Notes: generated from the letters alone by a model not told the origin. 64,000 nt of DNA from Streptomyces hyaluromycini (GCF_002217755.1 NZ_BCFL01000034.1:118060-182059); one strand, 5' to 3'; positions 55,492 to 63,777 are shown, counted from the stretch's first letter. Translations and numbers: made by a program.

Positions 55492-56241
55492 TCAGTGTGC
55501 GAGCAGTTGCTGACCGCCGTCGATGTCGTAGGTGGCGCCGGTGAGGGCGTCGTTGACCATGATGTGCACGGCGAGAGCGGCGACGTCCGCGGGGCCGACC
55601 ACCCGGCCGATCGGCAGTGTCTTGCGCAACTCCTCGCGCCGCGACTCCAGTTGGTCACCGAGGAGGGCGGCGGACAGGGGGGTGTCCACGAACCCGGCCG
55701 CGATGAGGTTGACCCGGACCGGGGCGACCTCCAGCGCCAGGTTGGCGGTGAGCGCGGGCAGCGCCGCGGTGACGGCGCCCGCCACGGCCATCCCGGGCGC
55801 GGGCCGCCGGCCGCCGGTGCCGCCGATGAACAGCAGCGTTCCCCCGGCCCTGACCTTCTCCCGGCCCGCCCGTGCCACCGCCAGCATCATCGCGACACGT
55901 CCGCCGAAGTCCCGGGCGGCACTGGTCAGATCGAGTTCGCCGAGGGGGGTGTACGACGGGCTGCCCGCCGTCACCATCACATGGTCGACCCGCCCGGGCA
56001 GCTCCCCGAGGAAGCGCTCCAGGTGTGCGGTGTCCTGGGCGTCGAGCACGGCCGTGGTCAGCGGGCGCAGTTCGTCCGCGGCCCGCCGCAGGCGTTCGGC
56101 GTTCCGTGCCACGAGCACCAGGTCACCGCCGGCGGCCCGCACCTGCCGCGCCGTCTCCAGACCGATGCCGGCGCTGCCGCCCACCACGACGACCGTCTGT
56201 CCGGCCAGTTTCCCGTTCGTTCCGCTCGGCTCACCAGCCAT
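55492..56241 (-). CDS. SDR-fold protein lacking the catalytic tetrad
   Basis: A 249-residue Rossmann protein from ATG 56241 (GGAGG 6 bases upstream). The nucleotide-binding motif VVVVGGSAGIGLETARQV is intact, and LDAQDTAHLERFL and HVMVTAGSPSY fit. The usual Ser/Tyr-x3-Lys is replaced: the strand FIGGTGGRRPAPGM continues MAVAGAVTAAL, with Met and Gly at the places of Tyr and Lys. The C-terminal YDIDGGQQLLAH is typical. It may bind NAD(P) without normal catalysis. A remnant of an isochorismatase gene lies directly upstream. Confidence 0.85.
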   Translation of the reverse strand: MAGEPSGTNGKLAGQTVVVVGGSAGIGLETARQVRAAGGDLVLVARNAERLRRAADELRPLTTAVLDAQDTAHLERFLGELPGRVDHVMVTAGSPSYTPLGELDLTSAARDFGGRVAMMLAVARAGREKVRAGGTLLFIGGTGGRRPAPGMAVAGAVTAALPALTANLALEVAPVRVNLIAAGFVDTPLSAALLGDQLESRREELRKTLPIGRVVGPADVAALAVHIMVNDALTGATYDIDGGQQLLAH

Positions 56242-56282
56242 GACCACCTCCACGTCCGCCGGCGCCGCCCGACTCGTCGGTG

Positions 56283-56387
56283 GTGAGCACGGGGCCACAG
56301 CTCTCCGCCCTCGGACAGGAAGTCGTTGTACGGGTCGTCGATCAGCGGAGCGGTTTCCTCCGGGGAGTACCGCGCTTCAGAGCTCAT
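56283..56387 (-). pseudogene. Remnant of an isochorismatase-type cysteine hydrolase
   Basis: From ATG 56387 on the minus strand the reading MSSEARYSPEETAPLIDDPYND-FLSEGGELWP matches the start of cysteine-hydrolase genes, whose usual form is ALLIVDPYNDFLSEGGKLWPR with the catalytic Asp. After about 35 codons homology ends and the frame runs out of frame into the SDR gene. Most of the enzyme, including the catalytic Cys, is absent. I infer an internal deletion that joined the 5' end to the SDR region. Confidence 0.6.
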
Positions 56388-56474
56388 GGACGGCGCACAG
56401 TGCGGGGCTGCGGGGACGGCCGGGGCCGCCCCGGGCTCTCCGCCGCGGTCACCCGGCTCCGGAACCTCAGTCTG

Positions 56475-57626
56475 TCATCCGCCCGGTGGAACGGCATCCC
56501 GGACCGGGCCGAGTACGTCGTCGGCGCTGCGGGGCTCGGTGCGCGGCTGTTGGTTGAGCTGGTGGCGCGCGATGGAGGATCGCCGGTAGACCTCCTTGCG
56601 GGCCCGCATGATGTTGCCCAGGGGCGCGTGCTCGGCGGTGACCCGCCAGGGGGTGAAGGACAGCGCGTCCATCTTCTCCAGGTTCTCCGGGCCGGAGATG
56701 TCCTGCCGCGGCAGCCGCAGTTTCGCCACGGTGAAGGACGGCGAGAGCTGTTCGGGCCACTCCACGGTGGTGTCCTCCACCGGCATGCGCTGCAGGTCGG
56801 TGCAGAGCTGGACCTGGATGTCGAAGGCGTAGGGCCGCTCCTGCAACTCGGCCTGCAGCGCCGGCCGGAAGACCTCCTGCGCGGAGGCCGGGTCGACGGT
56901 GCGCCGGACGACCGCGGCGGCGGAGGACGGTTCGGGGGTGATGCGCACCTTGGCGATGTAGTCACCGTGCCGGACCGCGCCCATCGTCCAGTAGCTCGAC
57001 AGCAGCAGGTTCGCCGGAGGGATCTTCGACAGGCGCAGGAACGCCAGGAACTCGTCCCACGCCCAGTTCTCCTGATTCAGCGTTCCTTTTCCGGTCACGA
57101 AATCGGCGTAGAAGCGATGTGCGCCGGGGCGGCCCTGGGAGAAGTAGGCCGGCGCGTTCAGGAACAGTTCCTGGATGAACAGGTAGTGCTCGACCGTGTT
57201 GCAGAAGAAGACCGGTCCGTTGATGTTGGCGTAGTCGAACGTGCCCGAGTCCGGTTCGTCGTCCAGCAGGGTCGGGCCGGGGATGTCGAACATCTTCAGC
57301 GCAAGTCCGGTGGCGGCACCCAGTCGTGCGTCGGCTCCGGCGTGGGGCGAGCCGTTGGAGAAGCGGATGAGCGCGTCGTGGATGCCGGGCGTCGCGTAGA
57401 TTCCCTGGGCGTACTCGGGGGGCAGCCCGGCCAGGATCTCCACTTCTCCCCGGACCAGCCCGTAGCCCTTGGCGTGAGCGTCGCGGAGGGCCCGTCCGGT
57501 GCCGCCGGCCTCGACCGACTCGGCGATGTAGCTCTCGGTTTTCTCGATCACCGTCTGCACGTCGCGGTCGAAGTCCGGAGCGTCGTCTTCGACATCAGGC
57601 GGGTAGCGGACGAACTGTGCTGCCAT
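56475..57626 (-). CDS. Catalase-family haem protein
   Basis: A 383-residue protein from ATG 57626 (GGAGAGG upstream). The catalase-like fold is shown by the distal-His motif DAHAKGYGLVRGEVEIL (His51), DALIRFSNGS (RFSN in place of RFST) and the proximal-type SYWTMGAVRHGDYIAKV. It is shorter than the ~480-residue monofunctional catalases and lacks the NADPH-binding C-terminal part, like SrpA/y4iL-type relatives. It is the last gene of a three-gene unit with DyP peroxidase and an unknown protein. Reaction unknown; a peroxidase or lipid-hydroperoxide role is possible. Confidence 0.85.
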   Translation of the reverse strand: MAAQFVRYPPDVEDDAPDFDRDVQTVIEKTESYIAESVEAGGTGRALRDAHAKGYGLVRGEVEILAGLPPEYAQGIYATPGIHDALIRFSNGSPHAGADARLGAATGLALKMFDIPGPTLLDDEPDSGTFDYANINGPVFFCNTVEHYLFIQELFLNAPAYFSQGRPGAHRFYADFVTGKGTLNQENWAWDEFLAFLRLSKIPPANLLLSSYWTMGAVRHGDYIAKVRITPEPSSAAAVVRRTVDPASAQEVFRPALQAELQERPYAFDIQVQLCTDLQRMPVEDTTVEWPEQLSPSFTVAKLRLPRQDISGPENLEKMDALSFTPWRVTAEHAPLGNIMRARKEVYRRSSIARHQLNQQPRTEPRSADDVLGPVRDAVPPGG

Positions 57627-57699
57627 GACTTCGACCTCTCCTCGGAGAGCGTGAGCGGACGTCGGGGCGTGAGCGGACGTCAGGGGGCGGGCATCGCCG

Positions 57700-59052
57700 T
57701 CAGCCCTCCAGTTCGGCGAGCCAGCGCAGGGCGCGCAGACCCGGCAGGAAGCAGTACTCGCCGCCGCGGGTCACCACGAAGCTGGGCAGGTTCTGCAGGC
57801 GGCGCCGGACCGGCTTCTCCGGGATGGTGACGCTGCCGGTTCCGCCGTGATGCCCGGCCACCGGGTCCTTCTCGCCCGGGTAGCCGATGAAGTTGCCGTC
57901 GTTGACCCACTCGGCCTTGATGAACTCGAACTGCCGCTCTAGGTGGGCGCCGATGAAGACCCCGACCAGGCCCCGCTCGGCGCCGTCGTCCTCCAGCACG
58001 CCCTCGGGCAGCGGCGGGCCGTAGGTGGTGCCGCGGCGGATGAGCCGGTGCATCCGCGCGTCGCCGATGATGGTGGAGTCACGGGGGTTGGTACGCCGGA
58101 TGTGCGCGCCGGCGGGGCATCGGTAGCCGCGGTCGTCGTTCTCCCGGTAGAGGAAGTCGTTGACGCGGTGCGGATCGGCCGCCAGCTCCGGATCGTCGTG
58201 CTCCGGCGCCAGCGTCAGCGGCGCCCCGCTCGGCCAGCGCCCGACCATCTTCGCCGCCAGGAGTGCCTCCTCCTCGGCGCCCGAGCTGTTGGCGCGCAGG
58301 TACCGGCGCCATGCCGCCACGTTGGTGTGGATCTTGCGAACGGCCACGTAGGTTCCGTTGCGCCCCAGCACGTCGGGGCTGGGCATGGGCGGCAGACCGC
58401 CGGTCTCGTCGGGGTAGCCGAGGATGAACTCGCCTGCCTTGATGGGGGCTTCCTGCGGGTTGGAGCCGGGCAGCCCGACGCCCTCGATGTTGGGATGGCT
58501 GATGCCGTCGCGGAAGCCGAAGGTGGTGCGCCCGGTCGGCAGCTGGCGGACCTCCTGCTGCCAGATCACCCGGACGCCGGGGGTGTCCTCGTAGGCGACA
58601 CGGGCCTGCTCCAGCTCCTTGTCCAGCCGCGCCGCGTCGGAGGACAGGGCGCTCAACGCGATGTGGACGTCACCGGTTCCGAACGGCGCCTCCCAGCGGG
58701 ACGGCGCGCTCTCGCCCACGTCGCCGATCAGCTCCGCCCGGGCGGCCATGCCCTCGCGAAACGCCCGCGGGAAGCTGTCCAGCGACTCCTGGGGCACCCC
58801 CAGGGCCCTCAGCCCCTGGTAGCTGAACGCCACAGCCACCCAGGCGTCCTGTTCCGGGTCCACGGCGGGCAGACCACCCGAGGTCAGCGGGAGCAGCCGG
58901 CGCAGCAGGGCGCGCCCGGCGTGGCGGTCGTCCACATGGAGGAAGACGAACTTTCCCTCGTACGGGACGGGCCTGGGCCGCAGGGCCCCGCTCTGGACGT
59001 CGTCGATCTCGACGCGCACGCCCGCGGCGCCGCCGCTGTCCGCTGTGTTCAT
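57700..59052 (-). CDS. Dyp-type peroxidase
   Basis: A 450-residue haem peroxidase. The GxxDG motif is TTFGFRDGISHPNIEG with catalytic Asp182, and the haem-ligand His317 lies in CPAGAHIRRTNPRDS. The distal Arg motif IRRGTTYG and the C-terminal FLPGLRALRWL are typical. No Tat signal is seen at the N-terminus, so it is probably cytoplasmic or co-exported. GGAGG lies 10 bases upstream of the ATG at 59052. It lies downstream of a 12-bp repeat and upstream of the catalase-like gene. Confidence 0.93.
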   Translation of the reverse strand: MNTADSGGAAGVRVEIDDVQSGALRPRPVPYEGKFVFLHVDDRHAGRALLRRLLPLTSGGLPAVDPEQDAWVAVAFSYQGLRALGVPQESLDSFPRAFREGMAARAELIGDVGESAPSRWEAPFGTGDVHIALSALSSDAARLDKELEQARVAYEDTPGVRVIWQQEVRQLPTGRTTFGFRDGISHPNIEGVGLPGSNPQEAPIKAGEFILGYPDETGGLPPMPSPDVLGRNGTYVAVRKIHTNVAAWRRYLRANSSGAEEEALLAAKMVGRWPSGAPLTLAPEHDDPELAADPHRVNDFLYRENDDRGYRCPAGAHIRRTNPRDSTIIGDARMHRLIRRGTTYGPPLPEGVLEDDGAERGLVGVFIGAHLERQFEFIKAEWVNDGNFIGYPGEKDPVAGHHGGTGSVTIPEKPVRRRLQNLPSFVVTRGGEYCFLPGLRALRWLAELEG

Positions 59053-59179
59053 GGTCGCTTGTGCCTCCGCATCGGTCTTCTGCCTGGACGGCCCTGCAAC
59101 GGCCGGTGCGCGCCCGTCGACACGGTCCGCCGACGGCGGGGGCCTTGGGTCCGTCGGCCGGGTCCGGGTTCTGGTCCGG

Positions 59180-59323
59180 GTTCCAGGCCGAGTTCCAGGC
59201 CGAGTTCCAGGCCGAGTTCCAGGCCGAGTTCCAGGCCGAGTTCCAGGCCGAGTTCCAGGCCGAGTTCCAGGCCGAGTTCCAGGCCGAGTTCCAGGCCGAG
59301 TTCCAGGCCGAGTTCTAGGCCGA
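59180..59323. repeat. 12-bp tandem repeat (12 copies) overlapping the end of the upstream gene
   Basis: Twelve exact-phase units of GTTCCAGGCCGA (plus strand), eleven perfect and the last with one C-to-T change at 59316. On the minus strand they encode an Asn-Ser-Ala-Trp repeat in the frame of the upstream gene. That single change makes the TAG stop of the gene. It fills most of the gap to the DyP gene. Confidence 0.93.
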
Positions 59324-59905
59324 GGCCTCCTCCAACAGCTTCTGGAAGGCGGGCGTGGCCAGCAACTCGGCGTTCGCGGGGTTGTCCAGTGCCGCCCGGA
59401 ACTCGGGGGTGTCCAGCACCTCCTGGAACGCCGTGCTCACGCGCTGGTCCTTCCAGACCTGCTGAACGGTCAGATCGGGATAGGAGCTGACGAAGACTCC
59501 CGCGGGCGCCTGGTGGGCGACGAACCAGTCCTTCACCCCCGGATCGGCGACGCCGGGGAACCCTTCGGTGTGCGAGAAGACCTTGTCGAAGCGGTCCCCG
59601 ACTTCCGTCTGGGCGAAGTCGTCGATGTAGGTGTCCCAGGAACCGTCGAAGACGCTGGCGAACATGTGCCGGGTGTCATTGTCGAAGATCACGTGCCGTG
59701 CGTCGTGCAGGGTGCCGATCTGGTGCAAGGCCGCATGGACCCTCTCGTCATTCGTCGCGTCGGCGAGCGTGGCGAGATCCTCACGCATGGCATCCGCATG
59801 GCCCGGCCTGATCTCGGTGAAGACGGTGAACTCGTTGCAGACCCCGTCCGACCTGCCCGGGCGCTCGGGGTGAGCCGTTTGGGTTGCGCCTGTCGTCGCA
59901 GTCAT
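59315..59905 (-). CDS. Unknown protein, first gene of the DyP operon
   Basis: A 196-residue protein from ATG 59905 (AGGAGG 8 bases upstream). The first ~100 residues look like an alpha/beta barrel-like domain (NEFTVFTEIRPGHADAMRED, TLHDARHVIFDNDTRHMF, DGSWDTYIDDFAQTEVGDRF). The C-terminal part is helical with VWKDQRVSTAFQEVLDTPEF and repeats of similar LDTPEF/LDNPAN units, ending EEASA. No cysteines beyond one near residue 23, no signal peptide. The stop lies within the first of twelve repeat units. Function unknown; the context suggests peroxide metabolism. Confidence 0.8.
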   Translation of the reverse strand: MTATTGATQTAHPERPGRSDGVCNEFTVFTEIRPGHADAMREDLATLADATNDERVHAALHQIGTLHDARHVIFDNDTRHMFASVFDGSWDTYIDDFAQTEVGDRFDKVFSHTEGFPGVADPGVKDWFVAHQAPAGVFVSSYPDLTVQQVWKDQRVSTAFQEVLDTPEFRAALDNPANAELLATPAFQKLLEEASA

Positions 59906-60433
59906 CGTGACGTCCTCCTGCCACGGTCGGTGCGAGGGTTGCCAAACGCCCGGGCATGGGGCGCCGTCACCCTCACCTCTTCATCCTGACCACATGCCGG
60001 TCGCTCCGCATCCCCGGCCCGGGACGTCGCGGTCACGCGGAACGGAGCACCGGAAGAGCCGACGGCCACGGTCCGCACCCGCGGGATCGCGAGTGCGCCG
60101 TCGCCAGGAGCGACGAGCAGGCCAAGCCCCTCGGTCCCTCAACACCTCGTCAGCCCCTCGGAGCTCAGGACAGCTCGCGAGGACAGACTCGCCGGAGCGC
60201 AGGAACATGGAATACGAGCCTGCCGGGGCGACGGGACGCTCGGCAGCCCGGAACATCCGGAACATCCGGCCGAACCGCGGGCCGGCGCCGGCCGGCGAGG
60301 ACCGCCGTCGCGTCGGACCGCGTGCCCGCCGCAGATCCACGGTTCCGCGTTCAGGCGGCCGGGCGGGGGGACCCACCCCCCGTAAGAGGTCGCCCGGTTC
60401 GACAGCTGCTCTGCCCGCCACCTGGAGGCGATC
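59906..60433. other. Intergenic region without recognised gene
   Basis: This 528-base stretch lies between the divergent DyP operon and the GAP-family gene. Several overlapping frames are open, as usual at this GC content, but none has a good ribosome binding site or recognisable motif. It has a short direct repeat of GGAACATCC at 60251-60269. The promoters of both flanking units should be here. Confidence 0.55.
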
Positions 60434-61111
60434 ATGGGCAAGGTTCTCGGTGACATCCTGGGGCTTGCGGCCGGTGTCGCGGTCAGCCCGCTCCCGATCA
60501 TCGCGGTCATCCTCATACTCGCGACGCCTCGGGGACGCCTCAACGGAGTCCTCTTCACCGTCGGTTGGATCCTGGGACTCTCGGTGCTGGGCGCGGTCAT
60601 GCTGGCGATCGCCTCCCCCGCGGGCGCCTCCGCCCACAGTCACCCGGCCACCTGGGTGGGAGCCCTCAAACTCGCCCTGGGCCTGTTCCTCGTCGTCTTC
60701 GGCGCCCGGCAATGGCACCGGCGCCCGAGGGATCCCTCGGAGGCCCGGCTGCCGAAGTGGATGAGCGCGATCGACCGCCTCACGCCGGTCAAGGTCTTCG
60801 CGCTCGGTCTGGCCCTGGCCGCACTCAACGCCAAGAACGCTCCGCTGACCATCGCCGCGGGCGCCGCGATCGGCTCCGCCGGACTGCCGGTCGGGCAGCA
60901 GATCGCAGCACTGGCGATCTTCGTCGTGATCGCCACCCTGGGCCTGCTCGCCCCGCTGGCGGTCTTCCTGCTCGGCGGAGAGCGGGCCAAGACCACGCTC
61001 GGCAACTGGAAGGACTGGGCGGCCCAGCACAACGTCGCCGTGATGGCGGTCCTGTTCTTCGTCCTCGGCCTGAAGCTGCTCGGAGACGGCATCGGCATCC
61101 TGATCTCCTGA
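60434..61111 (+). CDS. GAP-family (Sap-like) membrane protein
   Basis: A 225-residue polytopic protein with about six membrane helices (IAVILILATPRGRLNGVLF, LKLALGLFLVVFGARQWHR, ALGLALAALNAKNAPLT). The pattern fits the GAP/Sap family, related to LysE-like exporters and to the mycobacterial sulfolipid-addressing protein. GGAGG lies 6 bases before the ATG. Genes upstream and downstream are unrelated. The substrate is unknown; transport of a lipid or small solute is inferred from the family. Confidence 0.85.
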   Translation: MGKVLGDILGLAAGVAVSPLPIIAVILILATPRGRLNGVLFTVGWILGLSVLGAVMLAIASPAGASAHSHPATWVGALKLALGLFLVVFGARQWHRRPRDPSEARLPKWMSAIDRLTPVKVFALGLALAALNAKNAPLTIAAGAAIGSAGLPVGQQIAALAIFVVIATLGLLAPLAVFLLGGERAKTTLGNWKDWAAQHNVAVMAVLFFVLGLKLLGDGIGILIS

Positions 61112-61181
61112 CGCGTCCGTTCAGTGCTCGAACGAGGACGACTTCCACCGCCCCCCTCCTGCGCCCCACCCCTTGTCCAAC

Positions 61182-61219
61182 CTATCGACTTTCGATAGAT
61201 TCCCATCGTAATTCGATGG
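61182..61219. promoter_or_regulatory. Paired dyads in the DUF2975/XRE promoter
   Basis: CTATCGA-CTT-TCGATAG (61182-61198) is a perfect 7-bp dyad. CCATCG-TAATT-CGATGG (61203-61219) follows after 4 bases as a second perfect 6-bp dyad. Both share ATCG/CGAT half-sites. They lie just before the GTG at 61231, a good place for an operator bound by the XRE protein of the operon. Confidence 0.6.
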
Positions 61220-61230
61220 AAGGACGGGTC

Positions 61231-61722
61231 GTGGGAAAGCTGACAGTGCGTGCGCTGCGCGCCGTGCTCGTGGTGGTGCTCGCCGGCACCGTGTTCGTAC
61301 AGGCAGGGATGGTGTGGGTGTTGGTCAGCGGGAGCGACCCGGAGGACGGGACGCTCCCGCTGACCGCGCTGCGCGTGATCACGATCCTGGGCATGGTGTC
61401 GGCCCAGGTCGCCGTGGTCGCCGTATGGCGGCTGGTGGCGATGGTGCGACGCGGAACCGTGTTCTCCCACGCCGCCTTCCGGTACGTGGACCTCGTGATC
61501 GGCGCGATCGTGGCGGCGGCCCTCCTGTGGTTCGCGGTCACGGCCGTCAACGCGCCGGGCCAGCGGGACGACCCGGGCGTCACCGTCATCATGGGCGGGA
61601 TCGGCGTCGCCATCCTCGGGGTCGCGCTCATCGTGCTCGTGCTGCGGATGCTGCTCGCCCAGGCCGTCGCACGCGACGTCGAAGCGGCGCAGATGCAGGC
61701 CGAGCTGGACGAGGTGATCTGA
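61231..61722 (+). CDS. DUF2975 membrane protein
   Basis: A 163-residue protein with four membrane helices (ALRAVLVVVLAGTVFVQAGM, LRVITILGMVSAQVAVVAVW, YVDLVIGAIVAAALLWFAVT, IGVAILGVALIVLVLRMLL). The plan fits DUF2975. GTG 61231 is chosen because AAGGA precedes it; ATG 61216 lies inside the dyad. Its stop overlaps the next gene's ATG (TGATG), as is normal for the two-gene DUF2975-XRE module. It may be a membrane sensor or antagonist of the regulator. Function unproven. Confidence 0.85.
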   Translation: MGKLTVRALRAVLVVVLAGTVFVQAGMVWVLVSGSDPEDGTLPLTALRVITILGMVSAQVAVVAVWRLVAMVRRGTVFSHAAFRYVDLVIGAIVAAALLWFAVTAVNAPGQRDDPGVTVIMGGIGVAILGVALIVLVLRMLLAQAVARDVEAAQMQAELDEVI

Positions 61723-61943
61723 TGCCCATCGTCGTCGACATCGACGTGATGCTGGCAAAGCGGAAGATGTCCGTGGGCGAGCTCGCGGACCGGGTAGGGA
61801 TCACGCCCGCCAACCTGGCGGTACTCAAGAACGGCCGCGCCAAGGCGGTGCGCTTCGCGACCCTCGCCGCGCTCTGCGACGTGCTCGAGTGCCAGCCGGG
61901 CGACCTGCTGCGCTGGGAGACCGAGGGTGCCGCGGGCGGATGA
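61722..61943 (+). CDS. Small XRE-family regulator of the DUF2975 module
   Basis: A 73-residue Cro/CI-type helix-turn-helix protein with almost nothing beyond the DNA-binding domain. VDIDVMLAKRKMSVGELADR, VGITPANLAVLKNGRAKAVR and FATLAALCDVLECQPGDLLRW are typical of YozG-like HTH_26 proteins. It overlaps the DUF2975 gene by one base pair pattern TGATG and is certainly co-translated. It probably binds the paired dyads upstream of the operon. Confidence 0.9.
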   Translation: MPIVVDIDVMLAKRKMSVGELADRVGITPANLAVLKNGRAKAVRFATLAALCDVLECQPGDLLRWETEGAAGG

Positions 61944-62043
61944 CGCGCCCCGGGGCGTTCGCAGGCCGGCCGATGAGTTCCGGAGCCCTGTGCAGTCTGC
62001 CTTCGCACAAGCCGAAGCTGCGCACGAGATCTGCGAGGGAACC

Positions 62044-62733
62044 ATGAGCGACCACGCACTACCACCCGTCGTCGACGCCGCAACCTGGGAACACCGGCTC
62101 GGGGCACTGCGTGCCCGGGAGAAGGCGGCGACACGGGAACTCGACGCCATCGCCGCCGAGCGCCGCCGCCTGCCGATGGTCGAGATGCCGGAGTACACAC
62201 TCGACGGCGAGGACGGCCCCGTCCGGCTGGCAGACGTCTTCGAGGGCAGGAGGCAGCTGATCGTCTACAACCACATGTGGTTCGCCGGCAAGGAATGGCA
62301 GTGCCCGGGCTGTACGGGGTTCACCTCGCAGTACATCCGCCTGGAGTTCCTGGACAACTACGACGCACGATTCGTCGTCGTCACCCAGGGCCCGATCAAA
62401 GAGGCGCTCGCCTACAAGCAGCGGGTCGGCAACCGGATGGCGTGGTACTCGACGGCGAACAGCCCGTTCGGGTCCGACGTCGGCGCACCTCCCGGCGGAG
62501 GATTCGCAGTCAACGTGTTCCTGCGCGACGGCGACACCGTCTATCGCACCTGGCACACCGACGGCCGGGGCACCGAGCAGCTCAGCCACAGCTTCGCGCT
62601 GATCGATCTCCTGCCGTACGGACGTCAGGAGGAATGGCAGGACTCGCCCGAGGGCTGGCCCCAGTCCCCCACCTACAGCCGGTGGGCGACCTCCGAGAAC
62701 ATCGCTGCGCTCTACGGCCCGGGTTCCGGCTGA
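62044..62733 (+). CDS. DUF899 (thioredoxin-like) protein
   Basis: A 229-residue protein from ATG 62044, with GAGGGA 3-8 bases upstream. The family pattern is clear: WEHRLGALRAREKAATRELDAIAAERRRLPMVEM, then YTLDGEDGPVRLADVFEGRRQLIVYNHMWF, a CPGC motif after GKEWQ, and YYSTANSPFGSD-like MAWYSTANSPFGSDVGAPP. The fold is thioredoxin-like with C-x2-C. DUF899 enzymes are of unknown reaction, possibly redox. It follows the XRE gene by 100 bases with its own ribosome binding site. Confidence 0.9.
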   Translation: MSDHALPPVVDAATWEHRLGALRAREKAATRELDAIAAERRRLPMVEMPEYTLDGEDGPVRLADVFEGRRQLIVYNHMWFAGKEWQCPGCTGFTSQYIRLEFLDNYDARFVVVTQGPIKEALAYKQRVGNRMAWYSTANSPFGSDVGAPPGGGFAVNVFLRDGDTVYRTWHTDGRGTEQLSHSFALIDLLPYGRQEEWQDSPEGWPQSPTYSRWATSENIAALYGPGSG

Positions 62734-62878
62734 GTGTGCGTGTCCATGGCGGGACAGCCACGAACGGCCCCATGTCCAGATATCCAGGTGCTGTTCCGCC
62801 CCTCCCGTTCCCGCCCTACGCGGCGCTCGTGGTCCATGCGGTCTCCCCCAGCCGCTCGATACGACAAGGCCGCCGCCA

Positions 62879-62914
62879 CGGCAGACGCGGGGCTGCGCGG
62901 GCCCGCGTCTGCCG
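62879..62914. terminator. Bidirectional terminator DUF899/ALF gene
   Basis: CGGCAGACGCGGG (62879-62891) pairs perfectly with CCCGCGTCTGCCG (62902-62914) around a 10-base loop in the convergent gap. A GCTGT pentamer repeat (about 62973-62995) follows before the ALF gene stop. Confidence 0.8.
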
Positions 62915-62994
62915 CGTTGCCGGGCCGGGCCGCGTGCGGCGCGGGCCTGGCCCGGCCGGCCGGGTTTGCGCGGCTGTGCTGTGCTGTGCTGTGC

Positions 62995-63777
62995 TCAGCT
63001 GCCGATCTCGTACTGGCCGACGGTGCGGAAGTAGCGGAGGGCTTCCGGGCTGCCGTCGTCGAGGACCGCCTGGATCGCGTCGTACATGGCGTCGCTGATG
63101 TTCGGGTCCGTGAGCATGTGGATGATGTACACGCGGTCGTCCTCGGCCTGCGCGAGCCGGTATCCGGTCCACCGGAAGTAGCTCAGGGCTTCGGCGGTAC
63201 CGGCATCGAGGGCGGCGTTGGCCTCCGCTGTCACCCTCTTGTCACCGTTCTGTGTGGCCACGTACAGGATGTGCGCCACGGCCACGGAGTCGTCCTCGAC
63301 CTGGGCCTGGGCGTACCCCGTCTCCAGGAAGGCACGCAGCGCTTCCGGGGTGTTGGCGTCGAGGGCGGCGTTGGCCGCCTTGATCACCCGCTTGTCACCG
63401 TTCTGGGTGGCCACGGCGAGGACATGGGCGACCGCGACGGAGTCGTCCTCGGCCTGGGCGAGGCGGCATCCCGTCTCCAGGAAGGCACGCATGTCCTCCG
63501 CCGTACCGCTCAGCGCCTGGTCGGCCTCGCGCAGCACGCCCGCCCCGGCGTTGTCGTCCGCGAGGATGTCCTGGATCGCGGCCCTGACCTGGTCGTCCGT
63601 CAGCTCGTCGACCGGGGTCCCGGTACCGGACGAGACGTCCGGGCAGGCCGTGGCGGGCGTGGTGGCGACGGGCGTGGTCGGCGTGGACGCGTCGGCGGCG
63701 AAGGCCGGTGCGGTGAAGAGAAGGGCGGGCGTCAGAACGGTCGCGGCGACCAGCATCGCGGCGCGGGTCGGTCTCAT
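62995..63777 (-). CDS. Secreted ALF-repeat protein
   Basis: A 260-residue exported protein. ATG 63777 has GGAGG 7 bases upstream. A Sec signal MRPTRAAMLVAATVLTPALL ends near APAFA-ADAS. The mature part carries four or five copies of the ALF (alanine-leucine-phenylalanine) repeat, with the pattern EALRAFLETGYAQAQVEDDS-VAVAHIL and QNGDKRV-AANAALD. ALF repeats are typical of secreted Streptomyces proteins, often fused to peptidase or phospholipase domains; this copy is repeats only. One Cys near residue 45 and one near 105 could pair. Function unknown. Confidence 0.88.
   Translation of the reverse strand: MRPTRAAMLVAATVLTPALLFTAPAFAADASTPTTPVATTPATACPDVSSGTGTPVDELTDDQVRAAIQDILADDNAGAGVLREADQALSGTAEDMRAFLETGCRLAQAEDDSVAVAHVLAVATQNGDKRVIKAANAALDANTPEALRAFLETGYAQAQVEDDSVAVAHILYVATQNGDKRVTAEANAALDAGTAEALSYFRWTGYRLAQAEDDRVYIIHMLTDPNISDAMYDAIQAVLDDGSPEALRYFRTVGQYEIGS

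Noticed and set aside
54441..55658. 405-codon minus-strand frame spanning the small protein, the VOC gene and the SDR end
   Set aside because: Only its C-terminal 94 codons are real (ATG 54725); upstream it is an out-of-frame shadow of the VOC gene.
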